NCBI RefSeq assembly: GCF_027214045.1
Contig: NZ_JAPWHE010000008.1
Span: 1 to 64,000 of the forward strand
DNA: 64,000 bases
Origin: Castellaniella denitrificans
GTDB lineage: Bacteria > Pseudomonadota > Gammaproteobacteria > Burkholderiales > Burkholderiaceae_B
Direction: 5' to 3'
The translations under genes were made by a program, and so were the position numbers. Of the stretch, positions 51,435-61,446 are shown piece after piece; positions within the stretch are counted from its first letter, which is position 1, and each line of letters begins with the position of its first letter. The notes below the pieces were generated by a model. That model ran no database searches. It saw nothing but the letters and a program-made list of their open reading frames with translations, and was not told the DNA's origin.

Positions 51435-52274
51435 ATGACGATCGTCTGGATCGAAGACCACGATCCCCTGCCCGACCCGACCCGCGCGTCGATACCCGCC
51501 AGCGGTCTGGCGGCGGCTGGGCGGGATCTTTCGCCCGCCCGGCTGCGCGAAGCCTACCGCAAGGGACTGTTTCCCTGGTATAGCCCCGGTGAGCCGGTGC
51601 TGTGGTGGAGCCCCGATCCGCGCATGGTGCTGCGCTGCGAGGATTTTCATCTCGGTCGATCGTTGGCCAAGCGCGTCCGCCAGTTCGACCGGGCCGCCGC
51701 CGATGGTTCGACCCCCGACCTGTGCGTCACCCTGAACCAGGCCTTTCCCGAGGTGATCGCCCGATGCGCCCGGCGCGGCGCCCCGCACATCGGCCTGGGC
51801 GCCGCCCGCGCCGGCCGGGCATGGCGGGAAACCGGCGCGGCGCAGGGTCGGGACGGCACCTGGATCACCCCGGACATCATGGCCGTCTACACCGCCTGGC
51901 ACCGCATGGGCCATGCCCACAGCGTCGAGACCTGGATCGGCGGCCGGCTGGCGGGCGGGCTCTACGGCGTCGGCCTGGGACAATGCTTTTTCGGCGAATC
52001 CATGTTCAGCCTGGCCGCCGACGCCAGCAAGATCGCCCTGGCCTACCTGGTGCGTCATCTGCAGGCGCGGGGCGCGCCCTGGATCGACTGCCAGCAGGAA
52101 ACCCCCCATCTGGCCAGCCTGGGGGCGCGGCCCGTGGTCCGGCCGGATTTCCTGGCGATGCTGGCGGCGGGCCGGGACGCCCCCGCTCCGGCCTGGGGGA
52201 GCGGGCGCCTGCGGGCCGACGGCCGCCTGGACGCGCCACCGTCTGGCCTTCCCGCGCGACCGATGCCACAATGA
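51435..52274 (+). CDS. aat: Leucyl/phenylalanyl-tRNA--protein transferase
   Basis: A 279-residue enzyme that adds Leu or Phe to proteins with N-terminal Lys or Arg for ClpS/ClpAP degradation (N-end rule). The core reads RKGLFPWYSPGEPVLWWSPD, PRMVL, HSVETWIGGRLAGGLYGVGL and FFGESMFSLAADASKIAL, all family-specific. It is followed at 26 bp by bpt, the other N-end-rule transferase. Confidence 0.97.
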   Translation: MTIVWIEDHDPLPDPTRASIPASGLAAAGRDLSPARLREAYRKGLFPWYSPGEPVLWWSPDPRMVLRCEDFHLGRSLAKRVRQFDRAAADGSTPDLCVTLNQAFPEVIARCARRGAPHIGLGAARAGRAWRETGAAQGRDGTWITPDIMAVYTAWHRMGHAHSVETWIGGRLAGGLYGVGLGQCFFGESMFSLAADASKIALAYLVRHLQARGAPWIDCQQETPHLASLGARPVVRPDFLAMLAAGRDAPAPAWGSGRLRADGRLDAPPSGLPARPMPQ

Positions 52275-52299
52275 ATCGGTCGCCACTTCGGCCCGACTC

Positions 52300-53037
52300 A
52301 TGAGCAATCCCAGCGAATCCGTCTTCCGACGCCTGCAGTTCTACACCACCGCCGCCTACCCGTGCAGCTACCTGCCCGGCCGCATGGCGCGTTCCGAGGT
52401 CGCCGCGCCCACCCATCTGGTGGATGAATCCGCCTACGCACGCCTGATCGAACAGGGCTTTCGCCGCAGCGGCCTGTTCACCTACAAGCCCGCCTGCGAA
52501 CAATGCCAGGCCTGCATTCCCATTCGCATCGACGTCCAGCGCTTCCGGCGCGACCGCACCCAGGGCAAGCTCTGGCGACGCCTGCGGCCTGCCCTTTCGA
52601 CCCGCCTGGCGCCACTGCACTGGGACGCCCGGCATTTCGACCTGTATCTGCGCTACCAGAAACGGCGTCACCCCGGCGCCGGCATGGACCAGGACGACCA
52701 GGCCCAATACACCCAGTTCCTCCTGACCAGCCGGGTCCATTCCGAGATGGCCGAATTCCACGATGACGCAGGCGCGCTGCGCATGGTGGCCATCATGGAC
52801 CGCATCGACCACGGTCTGTCGGCCGTCTATACCTTCTACGATCCCGACTGGCGCGGCAGCCTGGGCACCTACGGCATCCTCTGGCAACTGGACTACGCCG
52901 ACCGCCTGGGCCTGCCCTGGCTGTATCTGGGCTACTGGATCGGGGAAAGCCGTAAAATGGCCTATAAATCGCGTTTCAGGCCGCATCAGATCCTGCGCGG
53001 CGGGGTCTGGGCCGAACCGCCGCCAGACGGCGACTGA
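52300..53037 (+). CDS. bpt: Aspartate/glutamate leucyltransferase
   Basis: A 245-residue aminoacyl-tRNA transferase that leucylates N-terminal Asp or Glu, the second bacterial N-end-rule route. Family texts are [58 protein letters not shown] and [20 protein letters not shown]. The N-terminal cysteines are conserved. The ATG at 52300 lies 25 bp after aat, and pyrD follows. Confidence 0.96.
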   Translation: MSNPSESVFRRLQFYTTAAYPCSYLPGRMARSEVAAPTHLVDESAYARLIEQGFRRSGLFTYKPACEQCQACIPIRIDVQRFRRDRTQGKLWRRLRPALSTRLAPLHWDARHFDLYLRYQKRRHPGAGMDQDDQAQYTQFLLTSRVHSEMAEFHDDAGALRMVAIMDRIDHGLSAVYTFYDPDWRGSLGTYGILWQLDYADRLGLPWLYLGYWIGESRKMAYKSRFRPHQILRGGVWAEPPPDGD

Positions 53038-53086
53038 TCCCGGGCCGGCGCGCGTCGTTCCCCACCCAACCGATCCGTTCCGACCC

Positions 53087-54130
<1,044 letters not shown>

Positions 54131-54206
54131 CACCGGCGCCCATGCCCGCAGCCGGACACGGCGCCGCCATACCCCATCGAGCGACGTCGCGGCAAGCGGT
54201 CCTCGG

Positions 54207-57200
54207 CTAAGCCGCCTTGCCTCCCCGCGCGCGCCGCAGCCTATGTGCCTTTTTCAGCGCACGGCCACGCGCGTAGCGGTGATGCAGGCGGTCCAGGTAC
54301 AGATACACCACCGGCGTCGTGAACAGGGTCAGCGCCTGCGACAGGATCAGGCCGCCCACCATCGTGTAGCCCAGCGGCTGGCGCAGTTCGGACCCGGCAC
54401 CTGTGCCCAGCATCAGCGGCAGGCCCGCCAGCAGGGCGCACATCGTGGTCATCATGATGGGCCGGAAACGCAGCAGGCAGGCCTGGTAGATGGCGTCGCG
54501 CGGGGACAGGCCCTGCTGGCGCTCGGCCACCAGGGCGAAGTCGATCAGCATGATGCCGTTCTTCTTGACGATACCGATCAGCAGCAGGATGCCGATGATC
54601 GCGATCACGCTCAGGTCGAAGCCGCTGCCCATCAGGATCAGCAGCGCCCCCACGCCCGCCGATGGCAGGGTGGACAGGATGGTCAGGGGATGGATGTAGC
54701 TTTCGTACAGCAGGCCCAGCACGATGTACACGGCCACCAGGGCGGCGGCGATCAGGTAGGGCTGGGTCGCCAGGGATTCCTGGAAGACCTTGGCCGTGCC
54801 CTGGAAAGCCCCCTGGATCGACAGCGGCAGGCCCATGGCGGCCTGCGCCGCGTGGATGGCGTCCACCGCCTGACCCAGCGAATAGCCGGCGGCCAGGTTG
54901 AACGAGATCGTCACCGCCGGAAACTGGCCCTGGTGGTTGATCGACAGAAAGCCCGGTTTCGACGTGTCCACCCGGGTCAGGCTGGATAGCGGCACCTGCT
55001 CGCCGGTCAGCGGCGACTTGACGTACAGGTGCGAGAACACGGCCGGATCCGACTGCAGTTCAGGGGTGATTTCCAGAACGACCTGGTAGCTGTTGATCTG
55101 GGTGGAATACTGCGCCACCTGGCGCTGGCCCAGGGCGTTGTAGATCGTGCCGTCGATCATGGCCGGCGTGATGCCGAACATGGCTGCGCGGCCGCGGTCG
55201 ATCGTGACCATCGCGGTGTTGGCGCCGTTCTGCTGGTCGGTCGCCAGATCGGCCAGTTGCGGCAGGCCGCGGAAACGTTCCAGCAACCGTGGCGCCCAGG
55301 TGTTCAGCTCTTCCAGGTTGGCGCTGGTCAGGGTGTACTGGTACTGGGTGCGCGACAGGCGCCCGCCGACGTTGATGTCCTGGCCCGCCTGCATGAACAG
55401 CCGCACCCCGGGCACGTGCTCCAGCCGCGGCCGCAGCCGGCGGATGACCTCGTCGGCGCTGGCGCGCCGCCCGGCCTCGCGCGGCTTCAGGCTGATGAAG
55501 AAACGCCCGGTATTGAAGGTCGGCGCATTGCTGCTCATGCCGAAGGCGGCGACGTCCGGGTCCTCGCGCAGCACGTCGGCCAGGGCCAGCATGCGCTGGT
55601 TCATGGCGTCGAAAGAGCTGTCCTGCGACGATTCGGCCAGACCGAAGATCGCGCCCGTGTCCTGCTGCGGGAAGAAGCCCTTCGGAATCAGGATGAACAG
55701 CGCGGCGGACGCGGCCACCGTCGCCAGGAAGACGCACAGCGTGGCGAACTGGTGGTCCAGCGCGTGGTCCAGTCCCCGCCTGTAGACCGCCAGCATGCGG
55801 TCGAAGCCGCGCTCGAAGGCCTGGTACAGCCGCCCATGCGCGGCCTGCCGCGGATTGCGCAGATAGCGCGAACACAGCATCGGCGTCAGGCAGAGCGTCA
55901 CCAGCACGGAGATCGCCACGGTCATGGTGACGGTCACGGCGAATTCGCGGAACAGCCGCCCCACGATGCCGCCCATCAGCAGGAGGGGAATGAACACCGC
56001 CATCAGCGACACCGAGATCGACACGATGGTGAAGCCGATCTCGCGCGCGCCCTTCAGCGCCGCCTCCATGGGTGTCATGCCCTCTTCCACGTGGCGCCAG
56101 ATGTTCTCCAGCATGACCACGGCGTCGTCGATCACGAAGCCCACGGAGATCGTCAGCGCCATCAGCGACAGGTTGTCCAGGCTGTAGCCGGCCACATACA
56201 TCAGGGCGAAGGTGCCCATCAGGGCCAGCGGCACCGTAGCGCTGGCGATCAGCGTGCCCGCGACGTTGCGCAGGAACATGAAGATCACCAGCACCACCAG
56301 CGCGATTGACAGCAACAGCGTGAATTCGACCTCGTGGACCGAGGCGCGGATGTTCTGGGTACGGTCGATCAGGGTGCTGACCTGGATGCTGGCCGGCATG
56401 GACGCCATCAGGCGCGGCAGTTCCGCGCGGACGCGCTCGACCGTGTCGATGACGTTGGCGCCCGGCTGCTTGGTGATCCCCATCACCAGGGAACGCCCGT
56501 TCCAGGATACGTCGCCCGGCCCGGCCCCACGACCCGCGAAGGCCCAGGCGGCCTGTTTCGTGTCTTCCGGTCCCGGCACCGCCTGGCCGATGTCGCGCAC
56601 CCGCACTGGCGCGCCGTTGCGCCAGGCGACGATCACATCGTTCCAGGGCGCCGCTTCCAGCACCTGATCGTTGGTGTAGATGGTATAGCTCTGACGGCTG
56701 CCGTCGATCGTGCCCTTGGGCTGATTGACCGTGGTGGTGGCGATCACGCCGCGGATCGATTCCAGGTCCAGGCCCAATGCGGCGATCTTTCGCGGATCGA
56801 CCTGGATCCGGATGGCCGGCTTCTGCTGCCCGAAGATGTTCACCTGGCCGACGCCCTCGACCCGCGACAATTGCTGGGCCAGGATGTTGTCGGCGAAGTC
56901 GTTGACTTCGGTGACGGGCAACACATCGGACTGCACCGACAGGATCAGGATGGAGAAATCCGCCGGGTTGACCTTGCGGAACGTCGGCGGACTGGAGAGG
57001 TTCGAGGGCAGTTGGCGCGAGGCCGCGTTGATGGCGCTCTGCACGTCCAGGGCGGCGCCGTCGATGTTGCGATCCAGCGCGAACTGCAGCGTGATGCGCG
57101 ACGAACCCAGCGCATTCTCCGAGCTCATCTGCACCAGGCCGGGAATGCTGGCGAATTCCCGTTCCAGCGGCTGGGCCACGCTGGTGGCCATGGTTTCCGG

Positions 57201-57365
57201 ATTGCCGCCGGGCAGCTTGGCAGTGACCTGGATGGTGGGGAAATCGACTTGAGGCAGCGGTGCCACCGGCAGCAGCGGGAACACCGCCAGGCCCAGCAGG
57301 AACAAGGCCATCGCCAGCAGCGAAGTGCCGATGGGGCGCCGGATGAAGGGTTCGGAGATGTTCAC
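54207..57365 (-). CDS. RND efflux permease (MdtB/MdtC-like)
   Basis: A 1052-residue inner-membrane pump of full AcrB-family length with twelve helices and two large periplasmic loops. It opens MNISEPFIRRPIGTSLLAMA. The helix-4 proton-relay pair lies in TISVGFVIDDAVVMLENIWR, which is MdtB/MdtC-like wording. SIALVVLVIFMFLRNVAGTL and GILLLIGIVKKNGIMLIDFA are standard. It overlaps the adaptor gene by 4 bp. MdtABC normally has two permeases, but only one is present here and no outer-membrane channel gene follows. Confidence 0.93.
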   Translation of the reverse strand: MNISEPFIRRPIGTSLLAMALFLLGLAVFPLLPVAPLPQVDFPTIQVTAKLPGGNPETMATSVAQPLEREFASIPGLVQMSSENALGSSRITLQFALDRNIDGAALDVQSAINAASRQLPSNLSSPPTFRKVNPADFSILILSVQSDVLPVTEVNDFADNILAQQLSRVEGVGQVNIFGQQKPAIRIQVDPRKIAALGLDLESIRGVIATTTVNQPKGTIDGSRQSYTIYTNDQVLEAAPWNDVIVAWRNGAPVRVRDIGQAVPGPEDTKQAAWAFAGRGAGPGDVSWNGRSLVMGITKQPGANVIDTVERVRAELPRLMASMPASIQVSTLIDRTQNIRASVHEVEFTLLLSIALVVLVIFMFLRNVAGTLIASATVPLALMGTFALMYVAGYSLDNLSLMALTISVGFVIDDAVVMLENIWRHVEEGMTPMEAALKGAREIGFTIVSISVSLMAVFIPLLLMGGIVGRLFREFAVTVTMTVAISVLVTLCLTPMLCSRYLRNPRQAAHGRLYQAFERGFDRMLAVYRRGLDHALDHQFATLCVFLATVAASAALFILIPKGFFPQQDTGAIFGLAESSQDSSFDAMNQRMLALADVLREDPDVAAFGMSSNAPTFNTGRFFISLKPREAGRRASADEVIRRLRPRLEHVPGVRLFMQAGQDINVGGRLSRTQYQYTLTSANLEELNTWAPRLLERFRGLPQLADLATDQQNGANTAMVTIDRGRAAMFGITPAMIDGTIYNALGQRQVAQYSTQINSYQVVLEITPELQSDPAVFSHLYVKSPLTGEQVPLSSLTRVDTSKPGFLSINHQGQFPAVTISFNLAAGYSLGQAVDAIHAAQAAMGLPLSIQGAFQGTAKVFQESLATQPYLIAAALVAVYIVLGLLYESYIHPLTILSTLPSAGVGALLILMGSGFDLSVIAIIGILLLIGIVKKNGIMLIDFALVAERQQGLSPRDAIYQACLLRFRPIMMTTMCALLAGLPLMLGTGAGSELRQPLGYTMVGGLILSQALTLFTTPVVYLYLDRLHHRYARGRALKKAHRLRRARGGKAA

Positions 57366-58567
57366 GAGGCATTCCCCGGCGCGGCGGATGCGGGTTCATC
57401 GCCTGCCGGCGTGGCCGCTCCGGCCGAGATTTCGGCGATCTTCAAGCCGGGCCGCAGCTTGTACTGGCCATCGATCACGATGCGTTGCCCCGCGTACAGC
57501 CCATCGTCCACCACGGCCAGGCCGTCCTGGACCACGGCCGTACGCACCGCCTGCAGGCGTACCCGGCCGTCCGGATCCACCACGTAGACGAACAGCCCTT
57601 CGGCGCCGCGCTGCACGGCGGACTCCGGCACCACCAGGGCGCCCGCCCGGTCCCCCAGGATCAGCCGCACATCCACGGTCTGCCCCGGCCACAAGGCCTG
57701 ATCGGGATTATCCAGCCGGGCCTTCAGGCGCAAAGTGCCGCTGGCGGCGTCGATCCGGTTGTCCATCAGGACCAGCGCACCCTGCCCCAGCCGTTGCGAC
57801 TGTCCCCGACCGTAGACTTCGACCGTCAGTCCAGGGGAGGAAGGGCCGGCCACGCGGAGGGCGGCCTGGACCTCGGCGAAAGCCGTGTCGGGCACGGTGA
57901 AACTGACGGCGACCGGGTCGATCTGGTTGATCAGCACCAGTCCTGCGGCATCCGTCGCGCGGACCAGGTTGCCCGGGTCCACCTGCAGGGCCCCGGTGCG
58001 CCCCGTCAGAGGGGCCGTGATGCGGGTGTAGTCCAGCTGGACGCGCGCAGCCTGGATCTGGGCCTCGTCGGACTGGATCGTGGCCCGCAGCACCTCGACC
58101 TGGGCGCGCTGGGTGTCCAGGGTCTTGCGGTCGATGGCGCCATGGCGGGCCAGTTCGACGTAACGCGCCAGATCCTCGCGGGCATTGTCCAGTTGCGCCT
58201 GGTCGCGCGCTCGCTGGGCGACGGCCTGGGCCAGCTGGGCCTTCTGGACGCGGTCATCGAGCCTGGCGATGACCTGGCCCCGGCGCACGACCTCGCCTTC
58301 ACGAAAGCCCACCGACTCCAGCTGGCCATCGATGCGCGCGCGTACCGTCACGCTGGCCCAGGCCTGGATCGCGCCCAGCCCCTGGAGCCGGATGGGCATG
58401 TCGCGGGCTGCCACGGTGGCCGTATGCACCAGGACCGGGGCCGCCCGCGTGTTTTCCGCGGCGGCGGTCGGCGCAGGGCGGCCCGACCACCAGCCCCACG
58501 CGCCCAGGATCAGCAGTGTCGCCAGGCCCCACCACAGAAAAGAACGGCGCACGGAGGAAATCGCCAT
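57362..58567 (-). CDS. RND periplasmic adaptor (membrane-fusion protein, MdtA-like)
   Basis: A 401-residue adaptor with an N-terminal signal-anchor helix (SFLWWGLATLLILGAWGWW). It has no lipobox Cys. A barrel-sandwich lipoyl part follows (VTVRARIDGQLESVGFREGE), then an alpha-hairpin rich in Gln/Ala (about 120-190) and the second lipoyl half (VQLDYTRITAPLTGRTGALQ). GAGGA lies 5 nt before the ATG at 58567. It is the first gene of a two-gene efflux operon with the RND permease. Confidence 0.93.
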   Translation of the reverse strand: MAISSVRRSFLWWGLATLLILGAWGWWSGRPAPTAAAENTRAAPVLVHTATVAARDMPIRLQGLGAIQAWASVTVRARIDGQLESVGFREGEVVRRGQVIARLDDRVQKAQLAQAVAQRARDQAQLDNAREDLARYVELARHGAIDRKTLDTQRAQVEVLRATIQSDEAQIQAARVQLDYTRITAPLTGRTGALQVDPGNLVRATDAAGLVLINQIDPVAVSFTVPDTAFAEVQAALRVAGPSSPGLTVEVYGRGQSQRLGQGALVLMDNRIDAASGTLRLKARLDNPDQALWPGQTVDVRLILGDRAGALVVPESAVQRGAEGLFVYVVDPDGRVRLQAVRTAVVQDGLAVVDDGLYAGQRIVIDGQYKLRPGLKIAEISAGAATPAGDEPASAAPGNAS

Positions 58568-58674
58568 GGGTCCTCGAAACGGGATGATCGACAGGAGAAT
58601 CCCCGCCGTGTCGCTGCACCGGCGGAGCGGACGGCCTGATGGTCGCCTCTGGGCGAGTATACGAGGAAAAGGAA

Positions 58675-58787
58675 CCCCCACGCCGCGCAGGCTTGCGCCC
58701 GCTTGCTGCCCCCAAAGGGGGCGCTTTTTTCCTTGGGGCGGCTCGGCGGAAAAAGGCCCCCCCACGCCGCGCAGGCTTGCGCCCGCT
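58675..58787. repeat. Dispersed GC-rich repeat, copies B and C
   Basis: A 29-bp unit at 58675-58703 recurs exactly at 58759-58787 (starts CCCCCACGCCGCGCAGG). Between them lie GCCCCCAAAGGGGGC, a hairpin, and CCTTGGGGCGGC. The whole of 58675-58747 is the reverse complement in style of copy A at 42429-42492. The region from 58568 to 58874 otherwise holds only the efflux promoter and the phasin terminator. Confidence 0.8.
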
Positions 58788-58795
58788 GATCGCGC

Positions 58796-58833
58796 AAAAA
58801 AGAAGCCCCGGGGCTTTCGTCCCGGGGCTTCTT
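58796..58833 (-). terminator. Intrinsic terminator of the phasin gene
   Basis: A 12-bp stem (58802-58813 with 58822-58833) is followed on the minus strand by six Ts (58796-58801). It lies 42 bp past the phasin stop. Confidence 0.92.
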
Positions 58834-58874
58834 GGATGGCCGGCCTGGCGGTCGGCCGGCGATGCCTGTGGATA

Positions 58875-59444
58875 TCAGGCGGCGCGGCGCGAACGCGAAC
58901 CGGCCTTGGTGGCCTTGCCGACGTCGGCGGCGGCCTTCAGCGTGGCGTTGGTCGCGGCGGCGAAGTTCGATTCCGCGGCGTTGGCGGCCTGGCGGGCCGC
59001 CTTGGAGGCGGATTCGTAGGCGTTGGTGGCAGTGGCCAGCGAGGACTTCAGCAGCGCCACGGCGCCTTCGGAGCCGGTGGGGGCGTTGCGGGCGAACTGC
59101 TCGACCACATCGGACATCTGCTTCTGGCCCTGGGACAGCTGGGCTTCGGCCAGCTTGCTCAGGTCGCCCTGGATGTCGGCCAGGATTTCGTAGACGTCCT
59201 TGCCGTAGGCCACGGCCTGCTCCGGACGGACCAGGGCCGAGGTGAAGGCCAGCAGTTCCTGCGCGTCCTTCAGTTCGGCGGCTTCCTGAGACTTCTGGGC
59301 GACGTCTTCCAGAGCGGCCTTGGTGGCTTTCAGGTTCAGGTCGACCAGCTTTTCGAAACCGCTGAAGAACGTGCCCTGGACGGCCAGCAGATTGTCGATG
59401 ACGGCCTTTTGAGAGGCCAGCAGGGATTGTTGATTCGCGCTCAT
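58875..59444 (-). CDS. phaP: Phasin family protein (polyhydroxybutyrate granule coat)
   Basis: A 189-residue, helix-rich, cysteine-free protein. The phasin core reads FSGFEKLVDLNLKATKAALE, DVAQKSQEAAELKDAQELLA and ASKAARQAANAAESNFAAAT, with a basic Ala-rich tail. Phasins coat PHB granules and control their size. The gene is alone, with its own strong promoter and terminator. hbdH elsewhere in the window uses the PHB monomer. Confidence 0.93.
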   Translation of the reverse strand: MSANQQSLLASQKAVIDNLLAVQGTFFSGFEKLVDLNLKATKAALEDVAQKSQEAAELKDAQELLAFTSALVRPEQAVAYGKDVYEILADIQGDLSKLAEAQLSQGQKQMSDVVEQFARNAPTGSEGAVALLKSSLATATNAYESASKAARQAANAAESNFAAATNATLKAAADVGKATKAGSRSRRAA

Positions 59445-59507
59445 GATGACTCCTTGTCAATGGTAGAAGGTTTCCTCAGAGGCACGATGCCCGGCACCTT
59501 CTCGATC

Positions 59508-59592
59508 GCAGCATTTTGCTGCAACGCACAAATGAAATTTTATAGAAATTCAAAAGGATGTCAACTCATTTTGTTGCGTCGCAACAAAATGA
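59508..59592 (-). promoter_or_regulatory. Phasin promoter flanked by two inverted repeats (PhaR-like operators)
   Basis: Minus-strand promoter: -35 TTGACA (59559-59564), 16-nt spacer, -10 TAAAAT (59537-59542). Directly upstream is a perfect 13-bp inverted repeat (59566-59578 with 59580-59592, centre T) containing TTGCGxCGCAA. Downstream of the start point lies GCAGCA-TTT-TGCTGC (59508-59522). TGC/GCA dyads are the reported recognition pattern of the PHB regulator PhaR, so both may be its operators; this is inferred. Confidence 0.7.
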
Positions 59593-59609
59593 TTGAACCG
59601 GAGCGGGAT

Positions 59610-60440
59610 TCAGTGCTGCGCCTCGTAGCCCAGGGCTTCGGAAATACGGGCGCTGGTGCTCATCAGCAGCGGAATCCAGTCGTCGCGCATGCGCTCGGCG
59701 GGGGCCGACAGGGACAGCCCGGCCAGCAGCGCCCCGGTATCGTCATGGACACCGGCCGCGATGCAGCGCACGCCGAGTTCGAGTTCCTCGTTGTCGCGCG
59801 AATAGCCATGCCGGCGCACCAGAGCGAGTTCACGTTCCAGTTGATCGACCTGAGTGATGCTGTTGCGCGTGGTGCCGGCCAGCCCCGTGCGCATGGCGTA
59901 GCTGCGCACGCTGCGGGCGTCCCACACGGACAGGAACAGCTTGCCGGTGGAAGTCAGATGCAGCGGCGCCCGCCCGCCGATGGCGCGCACCACCTGCATG
60001 CCGGACCGTTCGCTCCAGGCGCGCTCGATGTAGACGATCTCGTCGCCCTGGACGAGCGACAGGTTGACGGTCTGGCCGGTCTGGCGGTGCAGTTCGCGCA
60101 TCGGGCCGATGGCCGCCGTGCGCACATCCAGCCGCCCCTTGACCAGAGAGCCGAGTTCCAGCAGGCGCATGCCCAGACGGTACAGGCCGCTGTCGACGCG
60201 TTCGACGTAGCGGCCTACGGCCAGGTCGGCCAGGATGCGGTGCGCCGTCGAGGCGTGCAGGCCCGTGGCGGCCGACAGATCCTTCAACGTGACCGGGTCG
60301 CGCTGTCCGGCCAGGACATCCAGGATGCGCATGGCGCGATCCAGGACCTGGATCGTCACCGCGCCATGATCGCCGGCAGCCGCGGCGAGTGCCGGTGTGC
60401 CGTGTGAGGATGGAGTGGAAGTATGGGGAAGACGTGCCAT
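59610..60440 (-). CDS. IclR-family transcriptional regulator
   Basis: A 276-residue regulator. The N-terminal winged helix (about 29-90) contains LDRAMRILDVLAGQRDPVTL and SAATGLHASTAHRILADLAV. The GAF-like effector domain follows, with RIGGRAPLHLTSTGKLFLS-type wording (AIGGRAPLHLTSTGKL), RDNEELELGVRCIAAGVHD and GALLAGLSLSAP. The ATG at 60440 gives MARLPHTS; a slightly longer form is possible. It lies upstream of the phasin gene on the same strand. It has no evident structural target nearby. Confidence 0.92.
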   Translation of the reverse strand: MARLPHTSTPSSHGTPALAAAAGDHGAVTIQVLDRAMRILDVLAGQRDPVTLKDLSAATGLHASTAHRILADLAVGRYVERVDSGLYRLGMRLLELGSLVKGRLDVRTAAIGPMRELHRQTGQTVNLSLVQGDEIVYIERAWSERSGMQVVRAIGGRAPLHLTSTGKLFLSVWDARSVRSYAMRTGLAGTTRNSITQVDQLERELALVRRHGYSRDNEELELGVRCIAAGVHDDTGALLAGLSLSAPAERMRDDWIPLLMSTSARISEALGYEAQH

Positions 60441-60552
60441 GGGTTCGCTTTGTTGCATCGCGCCATTTTTCCATACTATGAAAAAACCTATCGCATGGCA
60501 AGCATTTTCTGGCGGCCGTGGACACCCGCGCCGCCCTGTCTCCGACGCCTGG

Positions 60553-61431
60553 TCAGACGGGCGGCTCGAGCCGCCCGCCCAGGGACAGTACCTCGGTCCG
60601 CAGCCAGGCCAGCGCCTGCGCGGCGGCCTCCGGGTCGCCCTTGACCCCCAGTTCGATGTGGGGGTGACCACCCGAATCGCCGACGTTCGGCAGGCTGAAG
60701 GCCCGGATGCCCTGCCAGCGCCGTTCGAGCGATTCCAGGGCCGGTGTGATGCGTGATTCCGGCAGGCCGAACACCAGGAAAGCGTGTTCGACCCTGGACT
60801 CGCGATGGTGCCACCGGGCATAGCGCGTATCGAGCGTCCAGGCCATCATCGCGTGCGCCATCACCGGGAATCCGGGCATGAAACTGTGGTTCCGGATGAA
60901 AAAGCCAGGAATCCTGTTGTAGCTGTTCGGGATGATTTCCGCGCCGGCGGGGAACACGCCCATCTGCAGACGCTGCTGGTTTTCCGGTGTGGACATGTCC
61001 GCGCTTCCCTGGCCCTTGGCCGCCATTTCGGCGCAACGCTCGCCGATCAGGCGGGCGGCCTCGGGGTGCAGCGCCAGCGGCACTCCGAGGGCGCGCGCGG
61101 CGGCCTGACGGGTGCGGTCGTCGGGCGTGGCGCCGATGCCGCCGCAGCAGAACACCAGGTCAGGCGTCGCGAAGCTGCGTCGCAGGCATTCGACGATGTC
61201 GTCCTCGTCGTCGGAAATGAATTCGGCGGCGTGCAACCGCAGTCCGCGCGCCTGCAGCAGTTCGATCAGCTTGGCGAAATGTTTGTCCTGACGGCGTCCC
61301 GACAGGATCTCGTCGCCGATGGCGATCAGGCGCACGCGCGGCGGCGCCTGGGGAATGGGGCAGGCGTCGGCATCACAAAAAGCGGACTGCGGATCGGACG
61401 GATCGGCATCAGGAACGGCGGCGGAGGGCAT
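60553..61431 (-). CDS. CinA-N/MoaB-type molybdopterin-binding domain protein
   Basis: A 292-residue protein whose core is the molybdopterin-binding (MoCF) fold of CinA. It contains VRLIAIGDEILSGRRQDKHF, DLVFCCGGIGATPDDRTRQA and MGVFPAGAEIIPNSYNRIPG. The C-terminal amidase of full CinA is absent. This stand-alone form is common in betaproteobacteria and its reaction is not known. It lies 15 bp downstream of the EI24 gene on the same strand. Confidence 0.88.
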   Translation of the reverse strand: MPSAAVPDADPSDPQSAFCDADACPIPQAPPRVRLIAIGDEILSGRRQDKHFAKLIELLQARGLRLHAAEFISDDEDDIVECLRRSFATPDLVFCCGGIGATPDDRTRQAAARALGVPLALHPEAARLIGERCAEMAAKGQGSADMSTPENQQRLQMGVFPAGAEIIPNSYNRIPGFFIRNHSFMPGFPVMAHAMMAWTLDTRYARWHHRESRVEHAFLVFGLPESRITPALESLERRWQGIRAFSLPNVGDSGGHPHIELGVKGDPEAAAQALAWLRTEVLSLGGRLEPPV

Positions 61432-61446
61432 TTTCAGGTTTCCGGG

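Noticed and set aside
58675-58787. CRISPR-like array
   Set aside because: Only two exact 29-bp copies, separated by a sequence that is itself part of the repeat, and no cas genes. It fits a REP-type repeat instead.
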